The notes: a model not told the origin generated them from the sequence alone. Numbered from the stretch's first letter, positions 11,005-19,835 are shown. The stretch is 64,000 nucleotides of DNA from Paramagnetospirillum marisnigri (GCF_001650715.1 NZ_LWQT01000041.1:1-64000); one strand, 5' to 3'. Made by a program: numbers and translations.

Positions 11005-11835
11005 ATGACCGTGATTCATGCAAGCCGCTATGCCGTCACCCGCGTCATCGGGTCGCTGATGGCCCTCGCCCTGGTCGCTGGGTGCGCCACGCCGCCGCCC
11101 GCCGACGACAAGGAGGCCGTGGCCGAGTGGGAGCAGATCAACGATCCGCTGGAGCCCTTCAATCGCGGCGTGTTCGACTTCAATCTGGCCGCCGACAAAT
11201 ACGCCTTCAAGCCCGCGGCGCAGGCCTATCGCTACGTGATGCCGAAATTCGGCCGCGACCGTGTCCACAACGTGCTGACCAATCTGAACAGCCCGTTGAT
11301 CTTCGCCAACGACCTGCTGCAGGGAGAGGCCGACCGGGCGGTGCAGACCCTGTTCCGCGCCATGATCAACACCTCGTTCGGCCTGCTGGGCTATGCTGAC
11401 GTGGCCGCCGAGGCCGGCATTCCCCCGCATGAGGAGGATTTCGGTCAGACCCTGGCGGTGTGGGGTGTCGGCGAGGGGCCGTTCCTGATGCTGCCGGTGT
11501 TCGGGCCCAGCAATCCCCGCGACGGCATCGGCCTGGTTGCCGAATTCTTCGCCGATCCCTTCGACATCGCCATGGCCAATGCGGGCAAGGAGTGGATTTC
11601 CTATACCCGCTTCGGCTTCACCGGATTGGACAAGCGGGAAGGCCTGCTCGACACCCTGGATGAGATCGAGCGGACCTCGCTGGACTTCTACGCCTCGCTG
11701 CGCTCGCTCTATCGCCAGCACCGCGCCTCCGAGATCAAGAACGGCCGTGGCGGTCCCGCCAAGGTGCCCTCGCCCGGGATGACCGGCAGCGCGTCTCCGT
11801 CCCGCAATGCCGAACTGTCCCAGAAGGCCCAGTGA
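11005..11835 (+). CDS. mlaA: MlaA (VacJ) outer-membrane lipoprotein
   Basis: The 276-residue protein has a lipoprotein signal ending in LVAGC, then the VacJ/MlaA domain (INDPLEPFNRGVFDFN, and later GPFLMLPVFGPSNPRDGIG). MlaA sits in the outer membrane and removes phospholipids from the outer leaflet, passing them to MlaC. mlaC follows eight bases after its stop, and no other mla gene is in the window. The C-terminal 40 residues are Pro/Ser-rich and poorly conserved. Confidence 0.93.
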   Translation: MTVIHASRYAVTRVIGSLMALALVAGCATPPPADDKEAVAEWEQINDPLEPFNRGVFDFNLAADKYAFKPAAQAYRYVMPKFGRDRVHNVLTNLNSPLIFANDLLQGEADRAVQTLFRAMINTSFGLLGYADVAAEAGIPPHEEDFGQTLAVWGVGEGPFLMLPVFGPSNPRDGIGLVAEFFADPFDIAMANAGKEWISYTRFGFTGLDKREGLLDTLDEIERTSLDFYASLRSLYRQHRASEIKNGRGGPAKVPSPGMTGSASPSRNAELSQKAQ

Positions 11836-11839
11836 TCCC

Positions 11840-12481
11840 ATGATGCTTCGCAGGACTTTTCTGGCGGCACTGACCGGTCTGATGCTGTGCCTGGGCCATA
11901 GCCCGTCCTCGGCCTCGGCCGCCGAGCAGGACCCCAAGGTTTTCGTGACCGACCTCGCCGCCAAGGCCATGGAGACCATGACCGCCAAGGGGCTGTCCGA
12001 TCATGATCGGGCGATGCGGTTCCGCTCCCTGTTCACCACCGAGGTGGATGTCCACGAGATCGCCAAATTCGTTCTGGGGCGCTATTGGCGCGCCGCCAGT
12101 CCCGAACAGCAGCAGGAATTCCTGAAGCGGTTCGAGGATATCGTGGTCCTGACCTGGTCGACCCGGTTCAAGGATTACGGCGGGGATCTCCGCCATACTG
12201 TTGGTGCCGTCGCCCAGGAAGGCGAGCGCGATATCGTCGTCGCGTCCAAGGTCGAGCGGCAGAACCAGCCTCCCATCGCCCTGCAATGGCGCCTGCGCCA
12301 GGGCGAGACCGGCCTGCGCGTGGTCGACCTGTTCGTCGAGGGGTCGTCCATGTCCATCACCTATCGCTCGGAATACGCATCGGTGATCCAGTCCAATGGT
12401 GGCAAGGTGGATGGGTTGTTGGCCGCCATGCGGACCAAGATCGCCCAGTTGAAGGCGGAACCGGCCAACAAGGGCAACTGA
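11840..12481 (+). CDS. mlaC: MlaC (Ttg2D) periplasmic phospholipid carrier
   Basis: About 213 residues. The start could be the ATG at 11840 or 11843; both open a signal peptide (RRTFLAALTGLMLCLG, cleavage after SASA). The rest matches the ABC transporter auxiliary/Ttg2D family: FRSLFTTEVDVHEIAKFVLGRYW, VVDLFVEGSSM, and the typical end in which the protein binds its lipid. It shuttles phospholipid between MlaA and the MlaFEDB complex of the inner membrane. It ends two bases from the convergent nikO stop. Confidence 0.92.
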   Translation: MMLRRTFLAALTGLMLCLGHSPSSASAAEQDPKVFVTDLAAKAMETMTAKGLSDHDRAMRFRSLFTTEVDVHEIAKFVLGRYWRAASPEQQQEFLKRFEDIVVLTWSTRFKDYGGDLRHTVGAVAQEGERDIVVASKVERQNQPPIALQWRLRQGETGLRVVDLFVEGSSMSITYRSEYASVIQSNGGKVDGLLAAMRTKIAQLKAEPANKGN

Positions 12482-12482
12482 G

Positions 12483-13121
12483 CTACTCCAGCCGTCCGTT
12501 CACCAGCCGCACCTGACGCGTCGCCAGCCGCTCGCGCACCTCGCCGTCGTGGGACACCACCACCATGGCCAGCGGCAGCGAGTCCAGGATTGCCAGCAGC
12601 CGCTCCCGTGTCGCCTCGTCCAGGGCGTTGGTGGGCTCGTCCAGCAACAGCGCCCGGGGCCGCATGGCCAGCACGGCGGCCAGCGATACCAGCCGACGCT
12701 GCCCGCCCGAGAGCTTGTGGGTGACCCGCTGCTCCAACTCCTCCAGCCCCAGGGCGGCCAGGGTCTCGTGGACGATGGCGCGGGCCTCGGCCCGGCTCTT
12801 GCCCTGGTTCAGCGGCCCGAAGGCCACGTCCTCGGCCACGGTGGGGCAGAACAGCTGATCGTCGGCATCCTGGAACAGCAGTCCGGCCTGGGCCCGCACC
12901 TCGACGAAATCGGCTTCGCTGCGGCGTTCACGGCCAAAGGCGACAATGCGGCCGGACCCGGGCCGCACCAGCCCCACCATCAGATGCAGAACCGTGGTCT
13001 TGCCCGCGCCGTTGGCGCCGTTCAGCACCACCCGCTCGCCCTCGGCCAGATGGAAATCCAGCCGCTCCAGCACCGGGTGGGCGGGCTCGTAGGCGAAGGT
13101 GACGGCCTCCAGGCGGATCAC
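12483..13121 (-). CDS. nikO: Nickel ECF transporter ATPase NikO
   Basis: The 212-residue ABC ATPase has Walker A GANGAGKTT, Q-loop LLFQDADDQLF (the QDxDDQLF signature of CbiO/NikO), ABC signature LSGGQRR, Walker B ALLLDEPT and switch His VVSHD. It energises the transporter. The GTG at 13121 overlaps the nikQ stop as GTGA; longer frames upstream run out of frame through nikQ and are rejected. Confidence 0.93.
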   Translation of the reverse strand: MIRLEAVTFAYEPAHPVLERLDFHLAEGERVVLNGANGAGKTTVLHLMVGLVRPGSGRIVAFGRERRSEADFVEVRAQAGLLFQDADDQLFCPTVAEDVAFGPLNQGKSRAEARAIVHETLAALGLEELEQRVTHKLSGGQRRLVSLAAVLAMRPRALLLDEPTNALDEATRERLLAILDSLPLAMVVVSHDGEVRERLATRQVRLVNGRLE

Positions 13122-13912
13122 AGGCCCAGGCCCACCACCAGGAGCAGCGCGGCGGTGGAGGCGGCGCCGACGCCCAAGTCCAGGGCGCCCGGCCGCTCCG
13201 GCCCGTGGTCGTCCAGCAGATGGAAGCGGCCGGTAAAGCCACGGCAGCGCATGGCGGCGTCGATGCGTTCGGCCCGCTCCAGCGACCGCACCAGCAGCAT
13301 GCCGAACAGATGGCCCAGCGAGGTCCAGCAATGCAGGCCGGGGCCGGGGCGGAAGGCGCGCGCCCGCATGGCCAGGCGCAGACGGCCGTATTCCTGTTCC
13401 AGCACCCCGATATAGCGCACGGTGAACAGGAACAGATGCACCAGCCGCGACGGCGCGCCCAGCCGCGCCAGGGCACGGCCCAGGGCCACCACCTCCAGGC
13501 TGCCCAGCAGGGCGGCCAGGGCCACCGCCACCGCATTGGCGCGCAGGGCGATCTGTGCCGCCTGGCGCAGGCCCTCGGCGCTGAGGCCGAAGCCCAGCGG
13601 CTCGGCCAGGATACGGCCGGGAACGGTGAAGGGCAGCAGCGCCAGCACCACCAGCATGAAGCCTTCCAGGGCCAGCAGGCGGCGGAGGGTCAGGCGCCAG
13701 GGCAGCCGGGCCAGCAGGGCGAGACCGATGGCCACCCCCAGGGCGATGGACAGGGCCGACAGGCTCTCGGCCAGCACCACCGCCCCGGTGAAGGCGACGG
13801 CCAGCAGCACCCGGCTGCGGGGATCGAGGCGGGCCACCAACGCCCGCCCCTCGCCAGCTCGGGCGGCGTCGAGGGCGGAACCGCGGGCGCGGGCGGCGGG
13901 GATCACGCTCAT
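13118..13912 (-). CDS. nikQ: Nickel ECF transporter T-component NikQ
   Basis: 264 residues with about five hydrophobic segments and the coupling helices typical of CbiQ/NikQ T-components (RSLERAERIDAAMRCRGF, with the conserved ARG/CRG-type motif). It links the ATPase to the substrate-binding membrane protein NikM. Start overlaps the upstream stop as ATGA. The N-terminal 25 residues are Ala/Arg-rich. Confidence 0.92.
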   Translation of the reverse strand: MSVIPAARARGSALDAARAGEGRALVARLDPRSRVLLAVAFTGAVVLAESLSALSIALGVAIGLALLARLPWRLTLRRLLALEGFMLVVLALLPFTVPGRILAEPLGFGLSAEGLRQAAQIALRANAVAVALAALLGSLEVVALGRALARLGAPSRLVHLFLFTVRYIGVLEQEYGRLRLAMRARAFRPGPGLHCWTSLGHLFGMLLVRSLERAERIDAAMRCRGFTGRFHLLDDHGPERPGALDLGVGAASTAALLLVVGLGL

Positions 13913-14454
13913 GGGCTCCTCCTCCTGGCCGACAGCCAGGCCATGATGCCGAACAGGCCGAAAATGGTGCCGATGCCGCCCAGCAGGTCGTGCAGCCGCA
14001 CCCGTTCCTCATAGGCGTCGATCTGACGGCGCAGCGGCGCGATCTGGCGCGCCACCGCCGCCTCCACCGCTTCCAGCTCGGCGGGGGCGGCGATTCCCGG
14101 CGGCGGCACCGTCCGGCGGGCGGCGCCTTGGGGCAGGGATGCGGGCAGATCCTCGGCGGCGATGGTCAGGCTGGCGGCATGGCCGTCGCCTGACTCCACG
14201 GTGATGAGATGGTCCATACGGGAACGGGCCTCGACGCGGAAGCCGCCATCCTCGCCGGTGACGAAGCGCGCCAGCTCGGCGCCATCGGGACCCTGGACCA
14301 CGCCCGGAACGCCAACGGCCTTGGCGCCGCCGACGAAATAGACGCTGCCGCTGATCACGGCGCCGTCACTGGAGGCGAACAGCTTCAGCTTGTGCGCCTG
14401 GGCGGGGGCGGCGGCCAGCAACAGGCCGAGGATGAGGAGCGCCGGGCGGATCAT
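13909..14454 (-). CDS. nikL: NikL-type small membrane component
   Basis: 181 residues: signal-peptide-like start ending AAPAQAHKLKLF, an extracytoplasmic beta-type domain (residues 20-100), a Glu/Arg-rich linker, and one C-terminal membrane helix (LLGGIGTIFGLFGIMAWL). This arrangement matches NikL/CbiL-like proteins that accompany NikM in place of NikN. Overlaps both neighbours by ATGA, so translation of the operon is coupled. Confidence 0.8.
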   Translation of the reverse strand: MIRPALLILGLLLAAAPAQAHKLKLFASSDGAVISGSVYFVGGAKAVGVPGVVQGPDGAELARFVTGEDGGFRVEARSRMDHLITVESGDGHAASLTIAAEDLPASLPQGAARRTVPPPGIAAPAELEAVEAAVARQIAPLRRQIDAYEERVRLHDLLGGIGTIFGLFGIMAWLSARRRSP

Positions 14455-15059
14455 GTCGGCCTCGCCAGCATGTCCGGCTTGACCCGGGCCAGCAGCGAGA
14501 CCACGGCGGCGGTGAACACCGCCTCGATCCCCGCCACCGGCAGATGGGTCGCCACCACCAGCTTGGCCGCCGTCTCGAATTCGCGGCCCGACAGGGCCAT
14601 GACGGCGGCGACCATGACGGCGGTCAGCAGCACCGATCCGGCGGCGCAGGCGCCTCCCAGCAGGGCGGCGCGGCGCGGCGCGCCCTGGTTCCAGCCCAGT
14701 CGGAACAGGCTTGCCGCCAGCAGGGCGGGCACCGCCATGTCCATGGTGTTGACTCCCAGCACCGCCAGGCCGCCGAAGCCGAACAGCACCGCCTGCAGCA
14801 GCAGCGCCACCAGCAGGGCGGGAAAGGCGGCCCAGCCCAGGATGATCCCGGCCAGGCCGTTGAGCAGCAGATGCACCGAAGCCAGACCGGCGGGGAAATG
14901 CACCAGCGAGGCCACGAACAGCACCGCCGACAGCACAGCCACCCGGGGTGTCCGCGTCGGGTCGAGCCCCCGCAGCCCCAGGCCGACGCCCACGACACTG
15001 ACCGCGCCGCCGACGGCGAGCACGGGCAGGGACAGGACTCCGTCGGGGATATGGGCCAA
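14451..15059 (-). CDS. nikM: Nickel ECF transporter substrate component NikM
   Basis: About 202 residues. The start is a TTG at 15059 with AGGAG eight bases upstream, giving MAHIPDGVLS; after Met removal the key His becomes residue 2, as in the N-terminal metal site of CbiM/NikM. A second conserved His lies in VHFPAGLASVHLLLNG. Six to seven hydrophobic helices follow. A much longer frame starting at 15188 overlaps nikK and lacks family similarity. The companions NikK and NikL point to nickel rather than cobalt. Confidence 0.9.
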   Translation of the reverse strand: MAHIPDGVLSLPVLAVGGAVSVVGVGLGLRGLDPTRTPRVAVLSAVLFVASLVHFPAGLASVHLLLNGLAGIILGWAAFPALLVALLLQAVLFGFGGLAVLGVNTMDMAVPALLAASLFRLGWNQGAPRRAALLGGACAAGSVLLTAVMVAAVMALSGREFETAAKLVVATHLPVAGIEAVFTAAVVSLLARVKPDMLARPT

Positions 15060-15070
15060 GCGGGATGCTC

Positions 15071-15883
15071 CTATTTCATATCGACGGTGCGCAGCCAGAT
15101 CAGGCCGCCCAGTTCGGCCTTGGCGGGCTTGCCCTCGGGCGACTTGACCGGCTTGTCGCCGTCCACCAGGGCGGCGAAGCCCCACCATCCGGCGCGCGGC
15201 ATGGCATAGGCGAACTGGCCCTGGGCGTCGGCCTTGATCACCTGGGTCACGAAGGGATCGGCGGGGGCGGTGACCGAGCCGTCATTGCGCCATTCCACCT
15301 CGACGGTGGCGAAGGGCACCGGCTTGCCCGCCTTGCGCACGATGCCCCGGAATAGATTGCCGGTCCACAGCCCGTAGGGCCGCGCCAGCGGCTCGATCTC
15401 CACCGGTAGCCCCACCAGCCGGTCCCAACCCTCGCCCGAGGCGAAATCCACCACCACCTTGGTGTAATGGGTGATCCACTTGCCCTCGCCCGCCTCCCAA
15501 TAGGGGGCGGGTTCGACGAAGAAGACGTAGTCGCCGGGGGCATCGGGGGTGAAGGCGGCCTCGAAGGCGGTCTTGTCGCCCAGCTTGCGCGGCTTCAGCG
15601 TGGATTTGAGGTCGCGGGTCTTGCCGTCCGCCACCACGCCGAAGCGCACCGGCGGCGCCATCTCCATCACCGGGCCGCGCTCCATGGGATGGGTGAAGGC
15701 CAGGTCCAGCCGAACCGCGCGGTTGCCCTCGGCGCCGACGATGTCGGCGGACGGAATCAGTTCCAGGAAATGCGCCCGCGCCGGGGTGGGGGCCAGCAGT
15801 GCGAGTGCCACGGCCAGGCTCGCGGCGGCGGCCCTCGGCCCGGGGGAAAGTTTATGCGACAGCGTCATAGAGCGTCCCGGCAT
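15071..15883 (-). CDS. nikK: NikK-like periplasmic protein (DUF4198)
   Basis: 270 residues (265 if the second Met is used). Signal peptide ending in PARAHFLE, where the mature protein starts with His, a feature of DUF4198 metal-transport proteins. Later segments (GDYVFFVEPAPYWEAGEGKW, and a C-terminal carboxypeptidase-regulatory-like beta domain) match this family. It probably delivers Ni2+ to NikM in the periplasm. First gene of nikKMLQO. The decamer TTTATGCGAC occurs twice around the start (15851, 15889), possibly by chance. Confidence 0.82.
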   Translation of the reverse strand: MPGRSMTLSHKLSPGPRAAAASLAVALALLAPTPARAHFLELIPSADIVGAEGNRAVRLDLAFTHPMERGPVMEMAPPVRFGVVADGKTRDLKSTLKPRKLGDKTAFEAAFTPDAPGDYVFFVEPAPYWEAGEGKWITHYTKVVVDFASGEGWDRLVGLPVEIEPLARPYGLWTGNLFRGIVRKAGKPVPFATVEVEWRNDGSVTAPADPFVTQVIKADAQGQFAYAMPRAGWWGFAALVDGDKPVKSPEGKPAKAELGGLIWLRTVDMK

Positions 15884-15968
15884 GCAAATTTATGCGACTT
15901 TGTCTGACAGACACCCGGAGAATACCCCCAGCCGAGCGGCGAGACCAAGCGCAAAGCGCGACGCCGAG

Positions 15969-16622
15969 CTATTTTTCCAACCGCCGCCATACCGTGGCCA
16001 GCCAGGGCTGTTGGGCCGGTGGCAGGCCCGGCGGGCGGAAATAGTGTTCCAGTTCCTCGAATCCGGCGGCACCGACCAGGCGGCGCCAACCCTCCAGGTC
16101 GTGATAGCTGCCGAAGCGCTCGCCCTGCCATCCCTCGGTGTTGTCGCCGCGCGGATTGGAGCTGAACAGCACCCCGCCGGGCTTGAGCGCGGCCCGCAAC
16201 TGCCCCAGCACCCGGGGCGTCTCGGCCAGGGGGACATGGAACAGCGAGGCATTGGCGAAGATGCCGTCGAAGGTGGCCTCGGGCAGGTCGAGGGCGAGGA
16301 AATCCTGGTGCCAGACCTCGCAGCCGCTATGGGCGCGGGCCATGGCGACGAAGGCCTCGGTGCCGTCCAGGCCGATGGCGCGATGCCCCTGGCTGGTGAA
16401 GCTGACCAGATCACGCCCCGGCCCGCAGCCGAAATCCAGCACGAGGAACGGCGGCTCGGCATGGATATGGCGCAACAGGGCGCCGATGTTCTGGCTGACG
16501 TCGTGGTCGCGGGTTCCCGCCCAGAAATCCGCCGCCCGGCGGCCGTAATGGGCCAGGGTGCGGGCGGAGGTCTCCGGAATCTCTCCTGAACGGGTGAAAA
16601 GGTGGTGAGAACGGGGTTGCAC
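15969..16622 (-). CDS. Class I SAM-dependent methyltransferase
   Basis: 217 residues with motif I VLDFGCGPGRDLVSF, the acidic post-motif (GLDGTEAFVAMA), motif II DGIFANASLFHVP and GGVLFSSNPRGDN. The fold is a Methyltransf_11/25 type; substrate unknown. The start sits about 70 bases before the divergent tRNA-Ser. A longer reading in another frame (to 16783) overlaps the tRNA and is rejected. Confidence 0.85.
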   Translation of the reverse strand: MQPRSHHLFTRSGEIPETSARTLAHYGRRAADFWAGTRDHDVSQNIGALLRHIHAEPPFLVLDFGCGPGRDLVSFTSQGHRAIGLDGTEAFVAMARAHSGCEVWHQDFLALDLPEATFDGIFANASLFHVPLAETPRVLGQLRAALKPGGVLFSSNPRGDNTEGWQGERFGSYHDLEGWRRLVGAAGFEELEHYFRPPGLPPAQQPWLATVWRRLEK

Positions 16623-16689
16623 GGTCTTTTTCCCTCGTGTAGGTTCTCGCCCTTCGCAGGCCCCTTATACCACGGGCGGACTGTGTTGC

Positions 16690-16782
16690 GGAGGGGTGGC
16701 CGAGCGGTTGAAGGCGCACGCCTGGAAAGTGTGTATACGGTGTTGAGCCGTATCGAGGGTTCGAATCCCTCTCCCTCCGCCA
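16690..16782 (+). tRNA. tRNA-Ser (anticodon GGA)
   Basis: 93 bases: acceptor GGAGGGG, D-arm GGCCGAGCGG, anticodon loop CTGGAAA with GGA, long variable arm (TACGGTGTTGAGCCGTA), T-loop GGTTCGAATCC and encoded CCA. The class II variable arm and anticodon fix it as tRNA-Ser. Its 3' end is the integration site of the 13.7-kb island. Confidence 0.95.
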
Positions 16783-16784
16783 TT
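16769..16784 (+). repeat. attL of the tRNA-Ser island
   Basis: The 16 bases CTCTCCCTCCGCCATT (tRNA 3' end plus two bases) recur exactly and in the same orientation at 30492-30507. They bracket a segment with an integrase at its right end, the standard structure of a tRNA-inserted element. Confidence 0.88.
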
Positions 16785-16837
16785 TATTCAATCTAAGGCA
16801 TTGTTATTGCTTGTATTGTGGCGGGGTGGCGGCTCTC

Positions 16838-16860
16838 AACCCACAAATGAGCCCACAAAC
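16838..16860 (+). repeat. Probable integrase arm-type site, left
   Basis: Two copies of CCCACAAA spaced by five bases (AACCCACAAATGAGCCCAC...) match 30351-30373 in the same orientation, differing only in the spacer. One lies just inside attL and the other between the integrase start and attR, as expected for integrase arm-binding sites. Confidence 0.6.
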
Positions 16861-16901
16861 CCATCTCGGATTTAGGCGGATATCACGGGACATTGCAGGA
16901 C

Positions 16902-17165
16902 TCAATCGGTTCTTTCCCGCACCGTCTTGACGGATTCTCGGCATTCCTGGATCAGCGTCCTCAACTCCCGGCGCTCAGCTATTGCCTCGGCAGTGTAATA
17001 GCCGTGACGGTAGTTCCCATTGGCTTTGCCCTTGGGTGCCCCGGTAGATTTCCCCCCGTGCAGCTTACAGCGTCCGTTTGCCATGCCGGGTTGCTGGCAC
17101 GGCGCACCGCTCCTTGTCTTCGCCCCGCATCGGGGAGACTGGTGCATGGGTAATGGACTGGACAT
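16902..17165 (-). CDS. HGG-motif small protein
   Basis: 87 residues with the hallmark CGAKTRSGAPCQQPGM then GRCKLHGGKSTGAPKG and a Tyr/His-rich HGYYTAEA segment. The four Cys/His suggest a small zinc-binding unit. Such HGGxSTGAP proteins are common beside phage packaging and mobile-element genes, but the function is unknown. The start at 17165 has GGAG nine bases upstream and overlaps the previous gene by about 100 bases in another frame. The longer frame from 17204 lacks such a site. Confidence 0.7.
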   Translation of the reverse strand: MSSPLPMHQSPRCGAKTRSGAPCQQPGMANGRCKLHGGKSTGAPKGKANGNYRHGYYTAEAIAERRELRTLIQECRESVKTVRERTD

Positions 17166-17820
17166 GGGCTTGATCTCCGATTTCCAGGGTAACCCCTCCC
17201 CCATCCCCGTTGGGGGCGTTGATGCCGATCACCGCCTTGTCGGCACTGATTCCGACATGCTGGTGTTGGACGATCACCTGCTGTTTGCCCCCGTGGCGGT
17301 ACCGGCCCAGCGCTTCCACCTGAGCGGTATAGGTCCGCAACAGCTTGGCCGCCCGACTGACGATCCCATCGCAGACCTGGGCTGAGGGCTGATCCAGCAT
17401 CGCCCGCTTGAGCATTTCCATGGCCACGTTGTGGGTGGCGATCATCTGCACCGCCAGCATGGATTCCACCTCATCACGGGGAGCGATACCGGCAACCCCG
17501 GCCAGAATTCCATTCAGAACATCGACTTTTGGGGCAGGATCATCACCCTTGATGCTGGCTTGGACGGCATGGTTGATCTGGACGCTGGCGAAGGCATGAT
17601 GTGTGGCTCCGAAGGCCGCCGTGGTGGTTAATGCCCAGGTGCCGATATGGGGATGGATAGGATCGACGCTGACGTGTTTTCCTTCCCTCACGACCTTCAT
17701 CCGAGGGGCTGGGATGGCGGCTTCCTCCTTGGCCAAATACTCCGACAAGACGACCCGTTCTCGCTCGGTCGGCATGTAGGGAGGCTTCTGGGCGTCCTTT
17801 GCCTTGTCGGATTTCTTCAT
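17065..17820 (-). CDS. Island protein of unknown function
   Basis: 251 residues, rich in His/Gln, with no domain I recognise. Residues about 70-165 are helical (ATTTAAFGATHHAF-like, MLAVQMIATHNVAMEMLKRAM), followed by VIVQHQHVGI, a segment also found in proteins that precede HGG-motif proteins in other alphaproteobacterial elements. The ATG at 17820 overlaps the upstream stop as ATGA, which decides the start over the frame's first ATG at 17835. Confidence 0.7.
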   Translation of the reverse strand: MKKSDKAKDAQKPPYMPTERERVVLSEYLAKEEAAIPAPRMKVVREGKHVSVDPIHPHIGTWALTTTAAFGATHHAFASVQINHAVQASIKGDDPAPKVDVLNGILAGVAGIAPRDEVESMLAVQMIATHNVAMEMLKRAMLDQPSAQVCDGIVSRAAKLLRTYTAQVEALGRYRHGGKQQVIVQHQHVGISADKAVIGINAPNGDGGGVTLEIGDQAHVQSITHAPVSPMRGEDKERCAVPATRHGKRTL

Positions 17821-18326
17821 GGCAGCATTTCCCAAAGAGGGATCTGCCCCGGCTGATCCGGGGCCCGATAGATGGTCAGGCGATGTCCGTCACGGCCCTG
17901 AATGGAAACCGAAGTCGAGGTAATTGCGACAATCCGGCGGCCATTGATCTGTGGAACGATGCCCTTGTAGTCCTGGCGCCTTTCCGAAGCATGAGGGTGG
18001 ACCCCAAACACTCCCAAGGTCGTCCACTCCAGCGCGGCCAAGTTACCCGCCCAGTCAGCCATCAGCCGCTCAGCGTCGTCGATGATCCGGTTCCATCGGC
18101 TCTGGCTATACAGGCTGGGGGCCGCCAGAGAACAGAGGCGCTCAAAGCCGACAGCCCATTCCGCCGGGACTGACAGAACGACGGCAGCGGGAGACGTCAC
18201 TTCTGCCAAAATCACGTTTCCGGCGGGAGGGCTGCTAATCTCGCTAAAGCTGCTAAAGCTCGGGACGCTGTCGCCCCGCCCCAAGCAATAGGTCGGAACA
18301 AACGGGGTGAAGGCGATGGCAGCCAT
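17817..18326 (-). CDS. Hypothetical protein of the replication module
   Basis: 169 residues, unrecognised. Two Trp-containing stretches (SRWNRIIDDAERLMADWAG, EWTTLGVFGVHP) and a C-terminal beta-rich segment that repeats the ideas RIVAITSTSVSIQG and LTIYRAP. It lies three bases after the DUF3987 gene and overlaps the next by ATGA, so it belongs to the same operon and may assist replication or mobilisation. Confidence 0.65.
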   Translation of the reverse strand: MAAIAFTPFVPTYCLGRGDSVPSFSSFSEISSPPAGNVILAEVTSPAAVVLSVPAEWAVGFERLCSLAAPSLYSQSRWNRIIDDAERLMADWAGNLAALEWTTLGVFGVHPHASERRQDYKGIVPQINGRRIVAITSTSVSIQGRDGHRLTIYRAPDQPGQIPLWEMLP

Positions 18327-18329
18327 TTC

Positions 18330-19835
18330 TCAGCCCTCCCTCACGATCTTCCAGGCATCCTTGCGGCGCTGATTGCCGATCAGTGCACCACCGGGAATCG
18401 GGATCAGCCAGCCGTGACCCTCAAGAATGGTGACCAGTTTGCGGGCCGTGCCCTGATCACGAACATGGTTCGGCCCAAGCTGGTAAACGTCGGGCAGAGA
18501 AATCGCGTCCCCATGCCACTTGGTCTGGAGCCAGGTCAGCAGTCGAGCGGCGCTCATCAGATCGGAATTAATCCGACTGGCGCTGAACAGGCGCAACGCC
18601 TCGGAGAGATAGTGCTGGGCGATGACGATGCCCGCCCCCATATGATGGCCCGACACCTCGGTGGCCTCGATATTGTCCACCAGTTGCAGGACAGCGGCGA
18701 TGCGAGCGGCATGCTCGGGCAATTTGTTCGCCAAGCCCCTGACCGGTGCCAAATCGCCATCGGGGCCGATCTGGCGCTCGATGCAGTCGACGAACTTGGT
18801 CCAATCCCGGCGGGCGGTCTGAGACAGGGGAAGGATGCGGGGCTGCAATTCGTTGGTCTTGCCCTGCATCAAGGGAAGCGGAGCCTCGTAAATTGTCAGC
18901 AACCGGGCTCCATACCGGCGAATAGCGGCATCGGCCTGTTCCGGGGCCTCCTTCCACAGGCGCATTCCCGCCGTGGACATGGGATAGGTGACCAGCAGTC
19001 TGGACAGCATGCCCTGGTCTTCCAAAACCCGATCCGATAGCATCACGGTGGCAACATCGGGCTGCGCCATCAGGTGCATGGCAAGGCGACGACCGGGAAG
19101 AATGGTGGCGCCATCTCCAACCCTGACGCGCCGAATGGGTGAGCCGTCCCACATTTGCGAAAGCCCGGCAATGGTCCGCAACTTGTTGTCATCGGCCATG
19201 CCATGGCCTCCGATGAACTGGCCGCCTTCCGCGCTGAACACGCCAACGCTGGGCTGCCCTCCGGCCAGCATGCGGGCAAGGCCCTCGATGGTCGGCTCGT
19301 CGCAGGTCAGCATCGGAATCAGCGGCGCAGCAGGCGGCGGCCCCAACTCGTCCAACGCGGCCTTGATGGCGTTGCGGCATCCCTTGCCGCGCTTGATCGC
19401 CGCCTGACGGGCGCGATCCCAGGCTTCCTGGTCGTTGACGTAACCGGGATGACCCCGGTCGTACTGTTCGCGCAAAGTCCGTTCGCGGGTCCTGGTGGGC
19501 CAATTGGCCTCGGAATCCACCGCCGACTTGCGCTCACCAGTCGCGCCGACGGTGACAAAGAAATTGGACAGAGGACGGGCGTGCCCGGTGGGCAGTTCCA
19601 CATCGGCATGAGCCTGGGTGGCAAGAGTGGCCACCGCCAATACGGACTGGGCGCACATGGCGACAGGCGCCTGGATTTTGCCCTGAATGCCCATGGCGGC
19701 GTCGGACAGGATCGTTCCCAGGGTTTCAACCGGAAACGGCTGCGCATCCGGCATCGCGCGGATCAAGGGACGGGGCGGTTCCGGCGCATGCTCCTTGGCA
19801 TCCGTGAAGGCTGACCTGACGTTTTCGGCAGACAT
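18330..19835 (-). CDS. DUF3987 family protein (primase-helicase-like)
   Basis: 501 residues with DUF3987 features: VATLATQAHADVELP, the Walker-A-like VGATGERKSAVDS, MLTCDEPTIEGLARML, SAEGGQFIGG and the later LANKLPEHAARIAAVLQL. Proteins of this family accompany Toprim primases in mobile elements and are thought to work in DNA replication. Its ATG overlaps the primase stop by one base (TGATG). Note that the P-loop reads GERKS, close to GxxxxGK[ST] but with Arg before Lys. Confidence 0.85.
   Translation of the reverse strand: MSAENVRSAFTDAKEHAPEPPRPLIRAMPDAQPFPVETLGTILSDAAMGIQGKIQAPVAMCAQSVLAVATLATQAHADVELPTGHARPLSNFFVTVGATGERKSAVDSEANWPTRTRERTLREQYDRGHPGYVNDQEAWDRARQAAIKRGKGCRNAIKAALDELGPPPAAPLIPMLTCDEPTIEGLARMLAGGQPSVGVFSAEGGQFIGGHGMADDNKLRTIAGLSQMWDGSPIRRVRVGDGATILPGRRLAMHLMAQPDVATVMLSDRVLEDQGMLSRLLVTYPMSTAGMRLWKEAPEQADAAIRRYGARLLTIYEAPLPLMQGKTNELQPRILPLSQTARRDWTKFVDCIERQIGPDGDLAPVRGLANKLPEHAARIAAVLQLVDNIEATEVSGHHMGAGIVIAQHYLSEALRLFSASRINSDLMSAARLLTWLQTKWHGDAISLPDVYQLGPNHVRDQGTARKLVTILEGHGWLIPIPGGALIGNQRRKDAWKIVREG

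Noticed and set aside
10318-11988. 556-codon minus-strand frame spanning the mlaA region and the ArsR gene
   Set aside because: It is out of frame with the ArsR gene, crosses a promoter region and lies antisense to mlaA; no coherent protein.
13205-14014. Plus-strand Gln-rich ORF opposite nikQ/nikL
   Set aside because: Low-complexity sequence from the complement of Leu/Ala-rich membrane genes; not a protein family.
15851-15898. Repeated decamer TTTATGCGAC near the nikK start, as a NikR box
   Set aside because: It is a direct repeat, one copy lies in the coding part, and the NikR palindrome pattern is not present.
16411-16791. Minus-strand ORF starting inside tRNA-Ser
   Set aside because: It reads through the tRNA gene and is out of frame with the methyltransferase; typical tRNA-translation artefact.
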